From positions 1-53,566 of the forward strand of contig JACKNE010000020.1 in NCBI GenBank assembly GCA_024235035.1: DNA of 53,566 nt, given 5' to 3'. The stretch comes from Gammaproteobacteria bacterium (GTDB lineage Bacteria; Pseudomonadota; Gammaproteobacteria; Competibacterales; Competibacteraceae). This document shows, piece by piece, positions 40,308 to 49,248 of this stretch. The notes beneath the pieces are model-generated. The model saw only the letters and a program-made list of their open reading frames with translations. It was not told the DNA's origin and did not search any database. Positions within the stretch are counted from its first letter, which is position 1. The number at the start of each line of letters is the position of its first letter. The translations under genes were made by a program, and so were the position numbers.

Positions 40308-41183
40308 ATGCTTGAACAAATCTTCCAGTTTCTGGTCACCGGCGTCACGGTGGGTTCAATCTATGCCTTGGTGGGGCTAGGCTTCGCCCTGATTTACAAC
40401 GCCTCGGACGTAGTCAATTTCGCACAAGGTGAGTTCGTGATGCTGGGGGCGATGAATGCAATTGCCCTGTTGGCTGCGGGCCTGCCCTTACCACTGGCCG
40501 CTATCGCGGCGGTGCTGCTCACAGCGCTGGTCGGCTTGCTGTTGGAACGCCTCGCCATCGAGCCGGCGAAGGGCGCTTCGGTGATCACCACGATCATCAT
40601 TACCATCGGCGCAGCCATATTCCTGCGTGGAGTTGCATCCCTGCTTTGGGGTAAGAATTCTCTGCCTCTGCCCGCTTTTTCCGGTGATGAACCGATCCAG
40701 TTGGGCGGAGCCACGCTGTTACCGCAAAGCCTATGGGTCCTCGGTGGCACAATCGTATTGGTGGCGTTAGTCCACGCCTTTTTTAATCGCACCCTGCTCG
40801 GCAAGGCGCTACTGGCCTGCTCCTTTAACCGCACCGCTGCACAACTGGTCGGCATCAACGTTCAGGTCATGCTGCGATTGGCTTACGGGCTGTCCGCAGG
40901 CCTGGGCGCGATCGCCGGTATTCTTGTCGCGCCAATCACCTTCAGTTCCTACGAAGCCGGCATCATGTTAGGTCTCAAAGGCTTTTCCGCTGCTATTGTC
41001 GGGGGAATCGGCAACCCGATGGGCGCGGTCGCTGGTGGTCTGCTTCTTGGGATGTTGGAAGCACTGGGTGCGGGACTCATTTCTTCCGGTTACAAGGATG
41101 CCATCGCCTTCATATTCGTGCTTATGGTGCTGTTTTTTGAACCGACCGGGCTATTTGGCCACAAAGCCGCAGAACGGGTCTGA
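40308..41183 (+). CDS. livH: ABC transporter permease, LivH type
   Basis: A 291-residue membrane protein with about eight helices and the LivH landmarks GSIYALVGLGFALIYNASDVVNFAQGEFVMLGA, the cytoplasmic coupling segment ACSFNRTAAQLVGINVQVM, and GLKGFSAAIVGGIGNPMGAVAGGLLLG. It follows livK by 9 bp and precedes livM by 4 bp. Normal family length. Confidence 0.92.
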   Translation: MLEQIFQFLVTGVTVGSIYALVGLGFALIYNASDVVNFAQGEFVMLGAMNAIALLAAGLPLPLAAIAAVLLTALVGLLLERLAIEPAKGASVITTIIITIGAAIFLRGVASLLWGKNSLPLPAFSGDEPIQLGGATLLPQSLWVLGGTIVLVALVHAFFNRTLLGKALLACSFNRTAAQLVGINVQVMLRLAYGLSAGLGAIAGILVAPITFSSYEAGIMLGLKGFSAAIVGGIGNPMGAVAGGLLLGMLEALGAGLISSGYKDAIAFIFVLMVLFFEPTGLFGHKAAERV

Positions 41184-41187
41184 ATCC

Positions 41188-42177
41188 ATGCGGTTGACCG
41201 GTTTTTTCATCTTCGCCGCCAGCGTAGCGCTGCTGCCAGTGCTGTTCCCAGACAACTATTTTGTCACTGTCGTTGGCATCGCCGCTGGTCTGCATGTCAT
41301 TCTCGCGGTCGGTCTCAATCTGCTGATAGGCTATGCTGGGCAGATTTCCTTGGGTCACGCGGCATTCTTCGGCATGGGTGCCTATGCTTCAGCGATTCTG
41401 ACCACCCGGTTCGATTGGCCGGGCCTGCTGGCGATGCTGGTCGGTCTCCTAGTGACTGGAACTATTGCTTGGCTGCTAGCCCAGCCTATTCTCCGTCTGC
41501 GCGGGCACTATTTGGCCATGGCGACCCTGGGTTTTGGCGTCATTGTCCACGTAATCCTGGTCCAAGCCACACACTGGACCGGTGGTCCCGATGGCTTGGG
41601 CGAAATCCCAGCCCTGAGTTTGCTGGGTTGGATAGTCGACGACGATCAGCGATGGTATGGCGTCATTGCCGCCGCCATGCTGCTGTCCATCTGGTTATCG
41701 CTGAATCTTGTCGATTCGCGGATCGGCCGCGCCTTACGGGCGGTGCGTGGTTCCGAATTTGCCGCCGAAATGATGGGTATTGATGCCACTCGCGCCAAGA
41801 CGCAGATATTTGTCGTCTCGGCGCTTTTCGCTGCCTTCGCGGGTAGTCTGTTCGCCCACCAACAGGCGTTTATCAGCCCGGATTCCTTCAGTCTCATGAT
41901 CTCGGTAGAGCTAGTAACCATGGTGGTGCTGGGTGGCATAGCCTCGACCTTTGGCGCCGCTTGCGGCGCAATTGCCCTGACCTTATTGCATGAGAGCTTG
42001 GTGGTCTTCGAGGATTACGAACTGCTGATTCACGGCGCCCTACTCATGGCGGTGATGATCTTCTTGCCACAAGGGTTGTTTGTAGGACTTACTCAGGGAG
42101 TACGGCGGCGGTGGATATCGAGGATAGCTTCAAGGCAGGATATGAAAGGTGAACGCAATTCGACGGTCCAGCAATGA
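41188..42177 (+). CDS. livM: ABC transporter permease, LivM type
   Basis: A 329-residue permease with the LivM landmarks VGLNLLIGYAGQISLGHAAFFGMGAYASAIL, LRLRGHYLAMATLGFG, the coupling helix GRALRAVRGSEFAAEMMGID and VVLGGIASTFGAACGA. The frame extends upstream into livH, but ATG 41188, 5 bp after the livH stop, is the natural start. The stop overlaps livG by 4 bp. Confidence 0.92.
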   Translation: MRLTGFFIFAASVALLPVLFPDNYFVTVVGIAAGLHVILAVGLNLLIGYAGQISLGHAAFFGMGAYASAILTTRFDWPGLLAMLVGLLVTGTIAWLLAQPILRLRGHYLAMATLGFGVIVHVILVQATHWTGGPDGLGEIPALSLLGWIVDDDQRWYGVIAAAMLLSIWLSLNLVDSRIGRALRAVRGSEFAAEMMGIDATRAKTQIFVVSALFAAFAGSLFAHQQAFISPDSFSLMISVELVTMVVLGGIASTFGAACGAIALTLLHESLVVFEDYELLIHGALLMAVMIFLPQGLFVGLTQGVRRRWISRIASRQDMKGERNSTVQQ

Positions 42178-42959
42178 CGCATTCCTCTATCTTGTTGGCC
42201 GTTGAAGCTTTGGAACAAAGCTTTGGTGGCGTCATGGCCTTGGCCGGCGTCAGCTTCCAGACCCCCGAGAATTTGATCTACGCCATCATCGGCCCTAATG
42301 GCGCGGGTAAGACGACCCTATTCAACGTGCTGTGTGGATTTTACCAGCCTACTGCGGGTCATCTGCGTTTCGACGGTCAGGAACTACGTGGTTTGCCCTC
42401 ACATCGGATTGCTGCTTTAGGCATCGCTCGGACCTTCCAGAACCTGCAATTGTTCTTCAACATGACTGTGCTGGAAAATGTGATGGTTGGCTGTCACCTG
42501 CGCGGTAGGACCAGCTTGCTGGCCGCCGCTTTGCGTCTTCCCAAAGTACGTCATGAAGAACGGCGGCTTCGCCAATGGGCCGGTGAAGCACTGGAACTTT
42601 GCGAGTTGTCCAGTCACGCTGAACGATCGGCAGGCGCCCTGCCTTATGGCCTGATGAAACGGGTCGAAATCGCCCGCGCCTTGGCGGCTAAACCCCGGCT
42701 GTTGCTACTGGACGAACCTGCCGCTGGTCTTAACGACACTGAAACTATGGCCTTGCGAGACTTGCTTAGTCGTATCCGTGCTGCTGGCGTCACCATATTG
42801 TTGGTCGAACATCATATGCCACTGGTGATGAGCGTCTCGGATCGTCTGCTGGTGTTGGACTACGGCAGTGTCTTGGCCGAAGGCGCACCGGCGGAGATTC
42901 AAGCTAATCCCCGAGTGATTGCTGCCTATCTTGGAGGGGCCGTGCAATATGCCATCTAA
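42174..42959 (+). CDS. livG: ABC transporter ATP-binding protein, LivG type
   Basis: A 261-residue ATPase: Walker A GPNGAGKTT, Q-loop ARTFQNLQLFFNMTVLENVMVG, signature region GALPYGLMKRVEIARAL (degenerate LPYGxxK as is usual in LivG), Walker B LLLLDEPAAGLND, and ILLVEHHMP. ATGA overlap with livM. It works with LivF as the heterodimeric motor of the transporter. Confidence 0.93.
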   Translation: MTHSSILLAVEALEQSFGGVMALAGVSFQTPENLIYAIIGPNGAGKTTLFNVLCGFYQPTAGHLRFDGQELRGLPSHRIAALGIARTFQNLQLFFNMTVLENVMVGCHLRGRTSLLAAALRLPKVRHEERRLRQWAGEALELCELSSHAERSAGALPYGLMKRVEIARALAAKPRLLLLDEPAAGLNDTETMALRDLLSRIRAAGVTILLVEHHMPLVMSVSDRLLVLDYGSVLAEGAPAEIQANPRVIAAYLGGAVQYAI

Positions 42960-43716
42960 TTCCCCTTCCACCCTAAGTCCTTCTCCTACAAAGGGTGAGA
43001 GGGGGTTGTTGTTGGAAATCAATGGCCTGAATAGTCATTACGGCCCGGTGCAGGTTATTCATGATATTAACTTGGGCGTTCATGCAGGCGAATTGGTGGC
43101 GCTGGTCGGCGGCAATGGCGCCGGTAAAACCACCCTACTCCACACCTTATCCAGCCTGCATCCCGCCAGCGCTGGCAGCATTTCTTTCGATGGCGTCGAT
43201 ATCACTCGCTGGCCTTCACATCGCATTGTCGCTGCTGGGGTCTGTCAAGTGCCCGAAGGCCGACAGGTTTTTGCTCCGCTCAGTGTCGAAGACAATTTGC
43301 GCTTGGGGGCTTACCGGCAATACAGTGATCCTAGTTGGGTGCGTCAAGAATTGGGACGGGTTTATCATCTGTTTCCGATTCTCCACGAACGCCGCCGACA
43401 ACCAGCCGGCACCTTGTCTGGTGGCCAACAGCAAATGTTGGCGATTGGGCGCGCCTTGTTGGGCCGGCCACGTCTGTTGCTACTGGATGAACCCTCAATG
43501 GGTTTGGCGCCACTGTTGGTCGAAGAAATCTTTCGTGTGATCGTCGAACTCAATCGGCAAGGTGTCACTATCCTACTGGTAGAGCAAAATGCCCGTGCAG
43601 CCCTTGCCATCGCTGAGCGTGGCTATATTTTGGAAACTGGGCGAATGGTTAAGGCCGCCCCAGCAACAGAATTGCTCGCTGATGATGACGTGCGCCGGGC
43701 CTATTTGGGCTATTAG
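42949..43716 (+). CDS. livF: ABC transporter ATP-binding protein, LivF type
   Basis: A 255-residue ATPase: Walker A GGNGAGKTT, VPEGRQVFAPLSVEDNLRLGAY, signature GTLSGGQQQMLAIGRAL, Walker B LLLLDEPSMGLAP, and ILLVEQNARAAL. ATG 42949 lies inside the end of livG with GGAGG upstream. Residues 2-21 (Ser/Pro/Lys-rich) are foreign to the family; they are encoded by a palindromic repeat (42964-43005), and the normal LivF sequence begins at LLLEINGLNSHYG. Confidence 0.93.
   Translation: MPSNSPSTLSPSPTKGERGLLLEINGLNSHYGPVQVIHDINLGVHAGELVALVGGNGAGKTTLLHTLSSLHPASAGSISFDGVDITRWPSHRIVAAGVCQVPEGRQVFAPLSVEDNLRLGAYRQYSDPSWVRQELGRVYHLFPILHERRRQPAGTLSGGQQQMLAIGRALLGRPRLLLLDEPSMGLAPLLVEEIFRVIVELNRQGVTILLVEQNARAALAIAERGYILETGRMVKAAPATELLADDDVRRAYLGY
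42964..43005. repeat. Palindromic repeat, copy 3 (within livF 5' end)
   Basis: CCTTCCACCCTAAGTCC followed by TTCTCCTACAAAGGGTGAGA and GGGGG. It aligns with the reverse complements of the copies at 8824-8859 and 15150-15184. It adds codons in frame between the livF start and the conserved domain. Confidence 0.55.
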
Positions 43717-43728
43717 AGAGAATGAGCT

Positions 43729-44391
43729 ATGTATGTAGACCGGATCATGACTCGTGGGGTATTGCAAGTCACTGCAGACACCCGTCTGCCGCAATTGGCA
43801 GCCTTAATGCGCGATCATCATATCCGCCACTTGCCGGTCGTTCATGAAGGTCATCTGATTGGATTAGTCACTTCGCATGATCTGGAACGTGTCTCGCCTT
43901 CCCCAATCACAACGCTCTCTGTAGGCGAGGCCAATTATCTGTTGGGTAAACTCACTGCGGTGAAGATCATGCGCTCCAAAGTGATTACCTGCACCCCGGA
44001 TACCTTGGTCGAAGAGGCCGCACGACTGCTGCGTCAGGAAAAAATCGGCTGTCTGCCGGTGGTCGAAGATGGTGGAAAATTAGTCGGGATTGCGACTCAC
44101 GAAGATTTGCTGGATTTTTTCCTCGAAATCACCGGTTGTCTGACGGAAGACGCTACTCGTATTAGCGTACATCTGCCTGATACTATTGGCCAGTTGGCTA
44201 AGCTGCTAACAACTATTAACGAAGCCGGTGGTTATATTGCCACCGTCGTCTCTCCCCTGCATCCTGATCAAACTGGCTTACGGATCGCTGTTGTCCGCTA
44301 CCGTGCTCCTGATCCTCAGGCTTTAAACCAACATCTGCGTGACCTTGGCTATGATTTGCTCACTGAGATCCTGCCGCCTGCTGGGAAGTAA
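43729..44391 (+). CDS. CBS-pair protein with C-terminal ACT-like domain (AcuB-like)
   Basis: A 220-residue protein: two CBS motifs (DRIMTRGVLQVTADTRLPQLAALMRDHHIRHLPVV ... GLVTSHDLERV, and KIMRSKVITCTPDTLVEEAARLL ... GIATHEDLLDF), then a region from about 142 (RISVHLPDTIGQLAKLLTTINEAGGYI) resembling an ACT amino-acid-binding domain. CBS pairs bind adenosine nucleotides. Twelve bases after livF and same strand, so probably part of the operon, perhaps sensing energy charge and an amino acid to tune uptake or oxidation. It lies 191 bp (no gene seen) before paaK. Confidence 0.85.
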   Translation: MYVDRIMTRGVLQVTADTRLPQLAALMRDHHIRHLPVVHEGHLIGLVTSHDLERVSPSPITTLSVGEANYLLGKLTAVKIMRSKVITCTPDTLVEEAARLLRQEKIGCLPVVEDGGKLVGIATHEDLLDFFLEITGCLTEDATRISVHLPDTIGQLAKLLTTINEAGGYIATVVSPLHPDQTGLRIAVVRYRAPDPQALNQHLRDLGYDLLTEILPPAGK

Positions 44392-44582
44392 GCCTATTTT
44401 CTGCGGATCTTCATCGGGATCGGGCCGCTGCCGTTGATTGTTCTAAATCACTTGCCTATATGGTTTTTCGGATTCTCGATATGCGTAAACCAGGAGCGGA
44501 TTGATATCCACTAAAGTTCGCCGCTTCACCGCTACCCTAGTCTGTTGGGTATTAATCCCGAGTCACAAATGGAACCTACCAC

Positions 44583-45890
44583 ATGATTTTAGACATCGAA
44601 CAAGAAACCTTGCCCCGTGAAGATCTCCAGGAGTTGCAGCTGCGCCGACTGCGTGCGACGGTCGAACGTTGTTACCAAACCGTCGCTTACTATCGCGAGG
44701 CGATGGATGAACTCGGCGTCGAGCCGCGCCATCTCCAATCCATCGCCGATGTGCGTCTCCTGCCTTTCACCAAAAAGGAAAACTTGCGCGAAAACTACCC
44801 GTTTGGCATGTTTGCCGTACCCACCGACCAAGTGGTGCGTATCCACGCCTCTAGTGGCACGACCGGCAAGCCGACCGTAGTCGGCTATACTCGTCGCGAC
44901 ATTCGCACTTGGGCGCGAATCATGGCCCGTAGTCTAGCGGCGGCTGGCATGCGACCCGGCGATCGTCTCCACAACGCCTATGGCTATGGACTGTTTACCG
45001 GTGGTCTGGGGCTTCATTATGGCGCAGAGGAACTGGGAGTGATGGTCACCCCGATCTCCGGTGGTCAAACCCAACGCCAAATTATGTTGATTCGTGACTT
45101 TGCTCCAACGGGTTTATCTTGTACCCCTTCTTACGCGCTCAATATTGCCGAAACCGCTGAAGATATGCATGTGGATGTGCGCAAACTGCCTTTGCGGATC
45201 GGTATCTTCGGTGCTGAACCCTGGACTGAGGAGATGCGTTATGAACTGGAATCGCGTTTAGGTATCGACGCCATTGATATCTATGGTCTGTCGGAGGTAA
45301 TTGGCCCTGGGGTGGGTATCGAATGCATTGAGGCCAAAAGTGGCCTGCATATCTTTGAAGACCATTTTCTGATTGAAGCGGTCGATGTCGATACTGGCCA
45401 ACCGATTCCTTATGGCGAACCGGGCGAAATCGTCATCACTTCACTGACCAAGGAAGCCTTTCCGGTCATTCGTTACCGGACCCGTGACGTTTCCGTACTC
45501 GACCCAGTGCCCTGTCGTTGTGGGCGCACCCATGTCCGTATGAAGCGCGTTACCGGCCGCACCGATGACATGCTGATTATCCGCGGCGTCAACGTTTTTC
45601 CCTCTCAGGTCGAGGCGATTCTGATGCAGACCGAAACCCTCTCGCCATTCTATCAATTGGAAGTCTTTCGCGAGGGTAATCTCGATATGCTGACCGTCAA
45701 TGTCGAGGGCAGTCCGCCCCTGGTGGTCCAAGGCCAGGAGGCTATGAACCGAGCAGCGCATAAGGCCCAGAAAGACATCAAGGACTTCATCGGTGTCACA
45801 GCCAAGGTTGTGGTCAAGCGAACCGGTGAAATTCCCCGCTCCGAAGGGAAAGCAGTGCGGGTGATCGATCATCGCAAGCAAGCAAAGTAG
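44583..45890 (+). CDS. paaK: Phenylacetate-CoA ligase
   Basis: A 435-residue adenylate-forming enzyme making phenylacetyl-CoA from phenylacetate, ATP and CoA. Seen: P-loop-like IHASSGTTGKPTVVGYT, YGYGLFTGGLGLHYGAE, DIYGLSEVIGPGVGIEC, YRTRDVSVL and RVTGRTDDMLIIRGVNVFPSQVEAIL with the C-terminal domain carrying IPRSEGKAVRV. With IorAB it suggests an aryl-acetyl-CoA-forming route for aromatic amino acids; ring-degradation (paa) genes are not in the window. Confidence 0.93.
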   Translation: MILDIEQETLPREDLQELQLRRLRATVERCYQTVAYYREAMDELGVEPRHLQSIADVRLLPFTKKENLRENYPFGMFAVPTDQVVRIHASSGTTGKPTVVGYTRRDIRTWARIMARSLAAAGMRPGDRLHNAYGYGLFTGGLGLHYGAEELGVMVTPISGGQTQRQIMLIRDFAPTGLSCTPSYALNIAETAEDMHVDVRKLPLRIGIFGAEPWTEEMRYELESRLGIDAIDIYGLSEVIGPGVGIECIEAKSGLHIFEDHFLIEAVDVDTGQPIPYGEPGEIVITSLTKEAFPVIRYRTRDVSVLDPVPCRCGRTHVRMKRVTGRTDDMLIIRGVNVFPSQVEAILMQTETLSPFYQLEVFREGNLDMLTVNVEGSPPLVVQGQEAMNRAAHKAQKDIKDFIGVTAKVVVKRTGEIPRSEGKAVRVIDHRKQAK

Positions 45891-45938
45891 GAAAACCGCT
45901 GTCTAACCCCTCATGCTGCTTTTAGGAGGTACAGGGTC

Positions 45939-47822
45939 ATGCCAGATTTCAAGGCGAATATCTCCACCGACGCTTCCGTAACCACTTCATCCAAAGCGGG
46001 GGCGACATCTGAGTCCCCCCCGATCTATCCCCAGCACCGCAAGAATGAGAAGGCTGCCACTTATCGCGCCTACCATATCGAGCGTTCGCTGCTTGGCTCT
46101 CATATTCCTGAAACGATCGACCGCATGGTCAACGCCAACTTGGCCCGTGGTACTGCCGGTATTTCCCCAGCCGTATTGGCTATGGCCTACTTCGACTGGT
46201 TGATGCATCTTGGTCTGTCGCCAGGGAAACAGGCTTTGCTCAATGAAAAAGCCATTCGCAAGATGGTGCGGTTGGCGCTGTACGCCTTCAAATCCAGCCA
46301 GAAACCTGAAACCCTACCCTGTATCGAACCGTTGCCCCAGGATCATCGTTTCGACAGCGCAAGTTGGCGACTGTGGCCCTATAATCTGATTTATCAATCC
46401 TTTCTGCTCACTCAGCAGTGGTGGTACAACGCGACAACCCACACTCGCGGTGTCGACCAGCGTAATGATGCGATCGTGTCTTTCGTCACCCGGCAGATTC
46501 TCGACATGTTTTCACCATCGAACTTGCCGCTGACCAACCCAGAGATCCTCAAGGCGACCATGGAGGAAGGTGGTCAGAATCTGGTGCGTGGCTGGACCAA
46601 CTTTATGGCGGATATGGAGAAAATTGTCGCTGGTAAGCGGTTGACCGAAGAAGATGAGCAATTCGTGGTGGGCCGTGACGTGGCTGTGACCCCTGGTAAG
46701 GTGATCTTCCGTAATCATTTGATGGAATTGATCCAGTATCAGCCGATGACTGAGCAAGTTTATGCCGAACCGATTCTGATCGTACCGGCCTGGATCATGA
46801 AATACTATATTCTCGATTTGTCGCCGCATAACTCGATGGTTCGCTACCTGCTTGAAAAAGGGCATACTGTCTTCATGATTTCCTGGAAAAACCCGACTGC
46901 TGATGACCGCGATATCGGTATGGGTGATTACCGACAGCATGGGGTGATGGCGGCATTAGATGCGATTACAGCGGTTCTGCCGGATCGGGTTCACACCGTT
47001 GGTTATTGTCTGGGAGGCACCTTACTCACGCTGACTGCTGCTGCCATGGCGCGCGATGGTGACCATCGCCTGAAAACGATGACTCTATTTGCCGCTCAAA
47101 CCGATTTTTCTGAGGCAGGTGAGTTGCTGTTGTTCATCAATGAGAGTCAGGTTGCCTTCCTGGAAGACATGATGTGGGACCAAGGCTACCTGGACGCAGG
47201 TCAGATGGTCGGTGCCTTTCAGTTGCTGCGCTCCAATGATTTGATCTGGTCGCGTATGGTCCATGATTACTTGCTTGGCCAACGTCAGCCCTTGAACGAT
47301 CTGATGGCTTGGAATGCCGATCAAACCCGTATGCCGTTTCGTATGCACTCTGAGTATCTGCGGCATATCTTCCTTGGAAACGAGTTGGCAACCGGTCACT
47401 ATAGAGTGGACGATCGGCCGATCGCAATCTCTGATATTCGTGTGCCTATTTTTACGGTTGCTACCGAACAGGATCATGTTGCCCCATGGCGCTCGGTGTA
47501 TAAGATCAATTTGCTAGCGGATGCCGAGCAAGTCACTTTTCTATTAACCAGCGGCGGACATAACGCAGGTATCGTCAGCGAACCGGGGCATGGCCGACGT
47601 AGTTATCAGATTGCTGGGCGTAGTGATGAGGATCGTTACATTGATCCTGATACCTGGCAGGCGACGGTGCCTAGACAAACAGGTTCATGGTGGCCTGCCT
47701 GGCAAGCCTGGCTGGCTGAACATTCGGAGGAACAACGTATTCCGCCACCGCCGATGGGGATGCCAAAAAAAGGATTTTACCCTATCGATGATGCACCAGG
47801 GCAGTATGTCTTATATAAGTAG
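45939..47822 (+). CDS. phaC: Class I poly(3-hydroxyalkanoate) synthase
   Basis: A 627-residue PHA synthase polymerising hydroxyacyl-CoA on carbonosome granules. Seen: a Ser/Thr/Lys-rich N-terminal 45 residues, the PhaC_N region (FNWYVKAY-like WYNATTHTRGVD segment and ALLNEKAIRKMVRLALYAFK), the lipase-like box GYCLGGTLL with catalytic Cys, Asp in TEQDHVAPWRSVYK, and His in SGGHNAGIVSEPG. Start 45939 has AGGAGGT. It precedes the VWA gene by 17 bp. Confidence 0.92.
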   Translation: MPDFKANISTDASVTTSSKAGATSESPPIYPQHRKNEKAATYRAYHIERSLLGSHIPETIDRMVNANLARGTAGISPAVLAMAYFDWLMHLGLSPGKQALLNEKAIRKMVRLALYAFKSSQKPETLPCIEPLPQDHRFDSASWRLWPYNLIYQSFLLTQQWWYNATTHTRGVDQRNDAIVSFVTRQILDMFSPSNLPLTNPEILKATMEEGGQNLVRGWTNFMADMEKIVAGKRLTEEDEQFVVGRDVAVTPGKVIFRNHLMELIQYQPMTEQVYAEPILIVPAWIMKYYILDLSPHNSMVRYLLEKGHTVFMISWKNPTADDRDIGMGDYRQHGVMAALDAITAVLPDRVHTVGYCLGGTLLTLTAAAMARDGDHRLKTMTLFAAQTDFSEAGELLLFINESQVAFLEDMMWDQGYLDAGQMVGAFQLLRSNDLIWSRMVHDYLLGQRQPLNDLMAWNADQTRMPFRMHSEYLRHIFLGNELATGHYRVDDRPIAISDIRVPIFTVATEQDHVAPWRSVYKINLLADAEQVTFLLTSGGHNAGIVSEPGHGRRSYQIAGRSDEDRYIDPDTWQATVPRQTGSWWPAWQAWLAEHSEEQRIPPPPMGMPKKGFYPIDDAPGQYVLYK

Positions 47823-47839
47823 AGTGGCGCAGTCTAGTT

Positions 47840-48532
47840 ATGGCATCTTCTCAAGCTCCTGTTCTTTCTACCCAACGCGCGATTAGTGAATTCTTGCAGC
47901 GAGCCGCTGATGTATCGGCGGCCATACCGCCGACTGGCCGGCTGCTTTTCGCGCTGGACGCCACGGCCAGTCGGCAACCGACCTGGGATCAGGCATGTCA
48001 GTTGCAAAGTGATATGTTCGCCGCAGCTGCGGAGGTCGGTGGGTTGGCTTTGCAGTTAGTTTGGTATCGAGGCTATGGTGAATTTCAAGTTGAACCCTGG
48101 TTGACTGATGCTGCCGAACTCCAGCGTCGTATGACTGCGGTGCAATGTCGAGGGGGACTGACACAAATGGGTCGTGTCCTTGAGCACGCGACTCAAGAAA
48201 CCCAGCGTCGTCGATTGAATGCCTTGGTGTTGATCGGCGATTGCCTGGAGGAAGCGGTTGATCCTCTTTGTCATCGAGCAGGTCAATTGGGTTTGTTGGG
48301 CGTTCCCGCCTTTGTTTTTCAGGAGGGGTGTGATCCCAACGCTGCACAGGGTTTTCGCGAGATTGCCCGGTTGACTCGAGGCGCTTACTGTGTCTTCGAT
48401 CAGGGCAGCGCCCGTCAATTACGCGCACTGCTCAAAGCGGTGGCGGTTTATGCGGTTGGTGGTCGTCAGGCGCTGGAAAATTTCAGCAAACGCCAAGGTG
48501 GCCTGGTCCGCCGATTGACGCAGCAACTTTGA
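47840..48532 (+). CDS. VWA-domain protein downstream of phaC
   Basis: A 230-residue soluble protein with a von Willebrand factor A-like fold: MIDAS-type start LLFALDATASRQPTWDQ (DxTxS instead of DxSxS), a Thr in RGGLTQMGRVL, and VLIGDCLEEAVD as the third metal ligand region. No signal peptide. The C-terminal 60 residues are helical. I do not know its partner; it overlaps the membrane J-domain gene (TTGA), suggesting a two-protein system linked to PHA granules or a membrane chaperone. Confidence 0.75.
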   Translation: MASSQAPVLSTQRAISEFLQRAADVSAAIPPTGRLLFALDATASRQPTWDQACQLQSDMFAAAAEVGGLALQLVWYRGYGEFQVEPWLTDAAELQRRMTAVQCRGGLTQMGRVLEHATQETQRRRLNALVLIGDCLEEAVDPLCHRAGQLGLLGVPAFVFQEGCDPNAAQGFREIARLTRGAYCVFDQGSARQLRALLKAVAVYAVGGRQALENFSKRQGGLVRRLTQQL

Positions 48533-49248
48533 ATCTAATGTTGGCGCGCGCTCTGGTCATGGCTGCTGTTTTAGCCGGAACGTATTTTCTGGTTCGTTGG
48601 CTTCGTCGTTCTGTGGGAGGGCCTAAACTGGGTCGTATTGTGCTAGCGGTGGGAGTGATTGGTTTTCTATCGCTGTTGACGGTCCGAGGGGGTGCTGAAA
48701 TCGCTTTACCGCTCCTAGTTGCCTTGGCTCCTTTCTTGCTACGTTGGCTGAATGTCTGGACCCCTCCCTCCCCCGCTTCGGCGGATGCTAGCTCTTCTGG
48801 GCAGTCTGCTGTGACGACCCGCTTCCTTCACATGGTGCTGCATCATGCTGATGGTGCGATGATCGGTCAGGTCCGGGAAGGCGGTTTTGCCGGTCGCGCC
48901 TTGCATGATCTGACTCTTGTAGAATGGCTGGTGCTGTGGCAGGAATGTCAAGTGGATCCGCAGTCTGTCGCGGTGCTGGAAGCTTACCTGGATCATTATG
49001 CCGGACCCGACTGGCGGGAACGGTTACATGCTAGTTCCGAGCATCCAGCACCCTTCCCATCTGGTGGGATGACCCGATCTGAAGCCTACCAGATTCTTGG
49101 TTTGTCGCCCGGTGTTGGTCGGGAGGATGTTCAAGCGGCTTATCGGCGTCTGATTCAGCGTGTGCATCCGGATCAAGGGGGGTCTGCCTACTTGGCGGCT
49201 CAGTTGAATCGGGCTAGGGATTTGTTGCTGGCTGGTGGATTTGACTAG
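48529..49248 (+). CDS. Membrane-anchored J-domain (DnaJ-like) protein
   Basis: A 239-residue protein: one or two membrane helices in the first 80 residues (ALVMAAVLAGTYFLVRWL; VLAVGVIGFLSLLTV), a linker, then a C-terminal J domain with AYQILGLSPGVGREDVQAAYRRLIQRVHPDQGG, including the HPD tripeptide needed to stimulate DnaK/Hsp70. This TIM14-like layout recruits Hsp70 to a membrane. It probably starts at TTG 48529 (overlapping the VWA stop) or ATG 48538. Its stop and that of the convergent DAHP synthase share CTAG. Confidence 0.85.
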   Translation: MNLMLARALVMAAVLAGTYFLVRWLRRSVGGPKLGRIVLAVGVIGFLSLLTVRGGAEIALPLLVALAPFLLRWLNVWTPPSPASADASSSGQSAVTTRFLHMVLHHADGAMIGQVREGGFAGRALHDLTLVEWLVLWQECQVDPQSVAVLEAYLDHYAGPDWRERLHASSEHPAPFPSGGMTRSEAYQILGLSPGVGREDVQAAYRRLIQRVHPDQGGSAYLAAQLNRARDLLLAGGFD

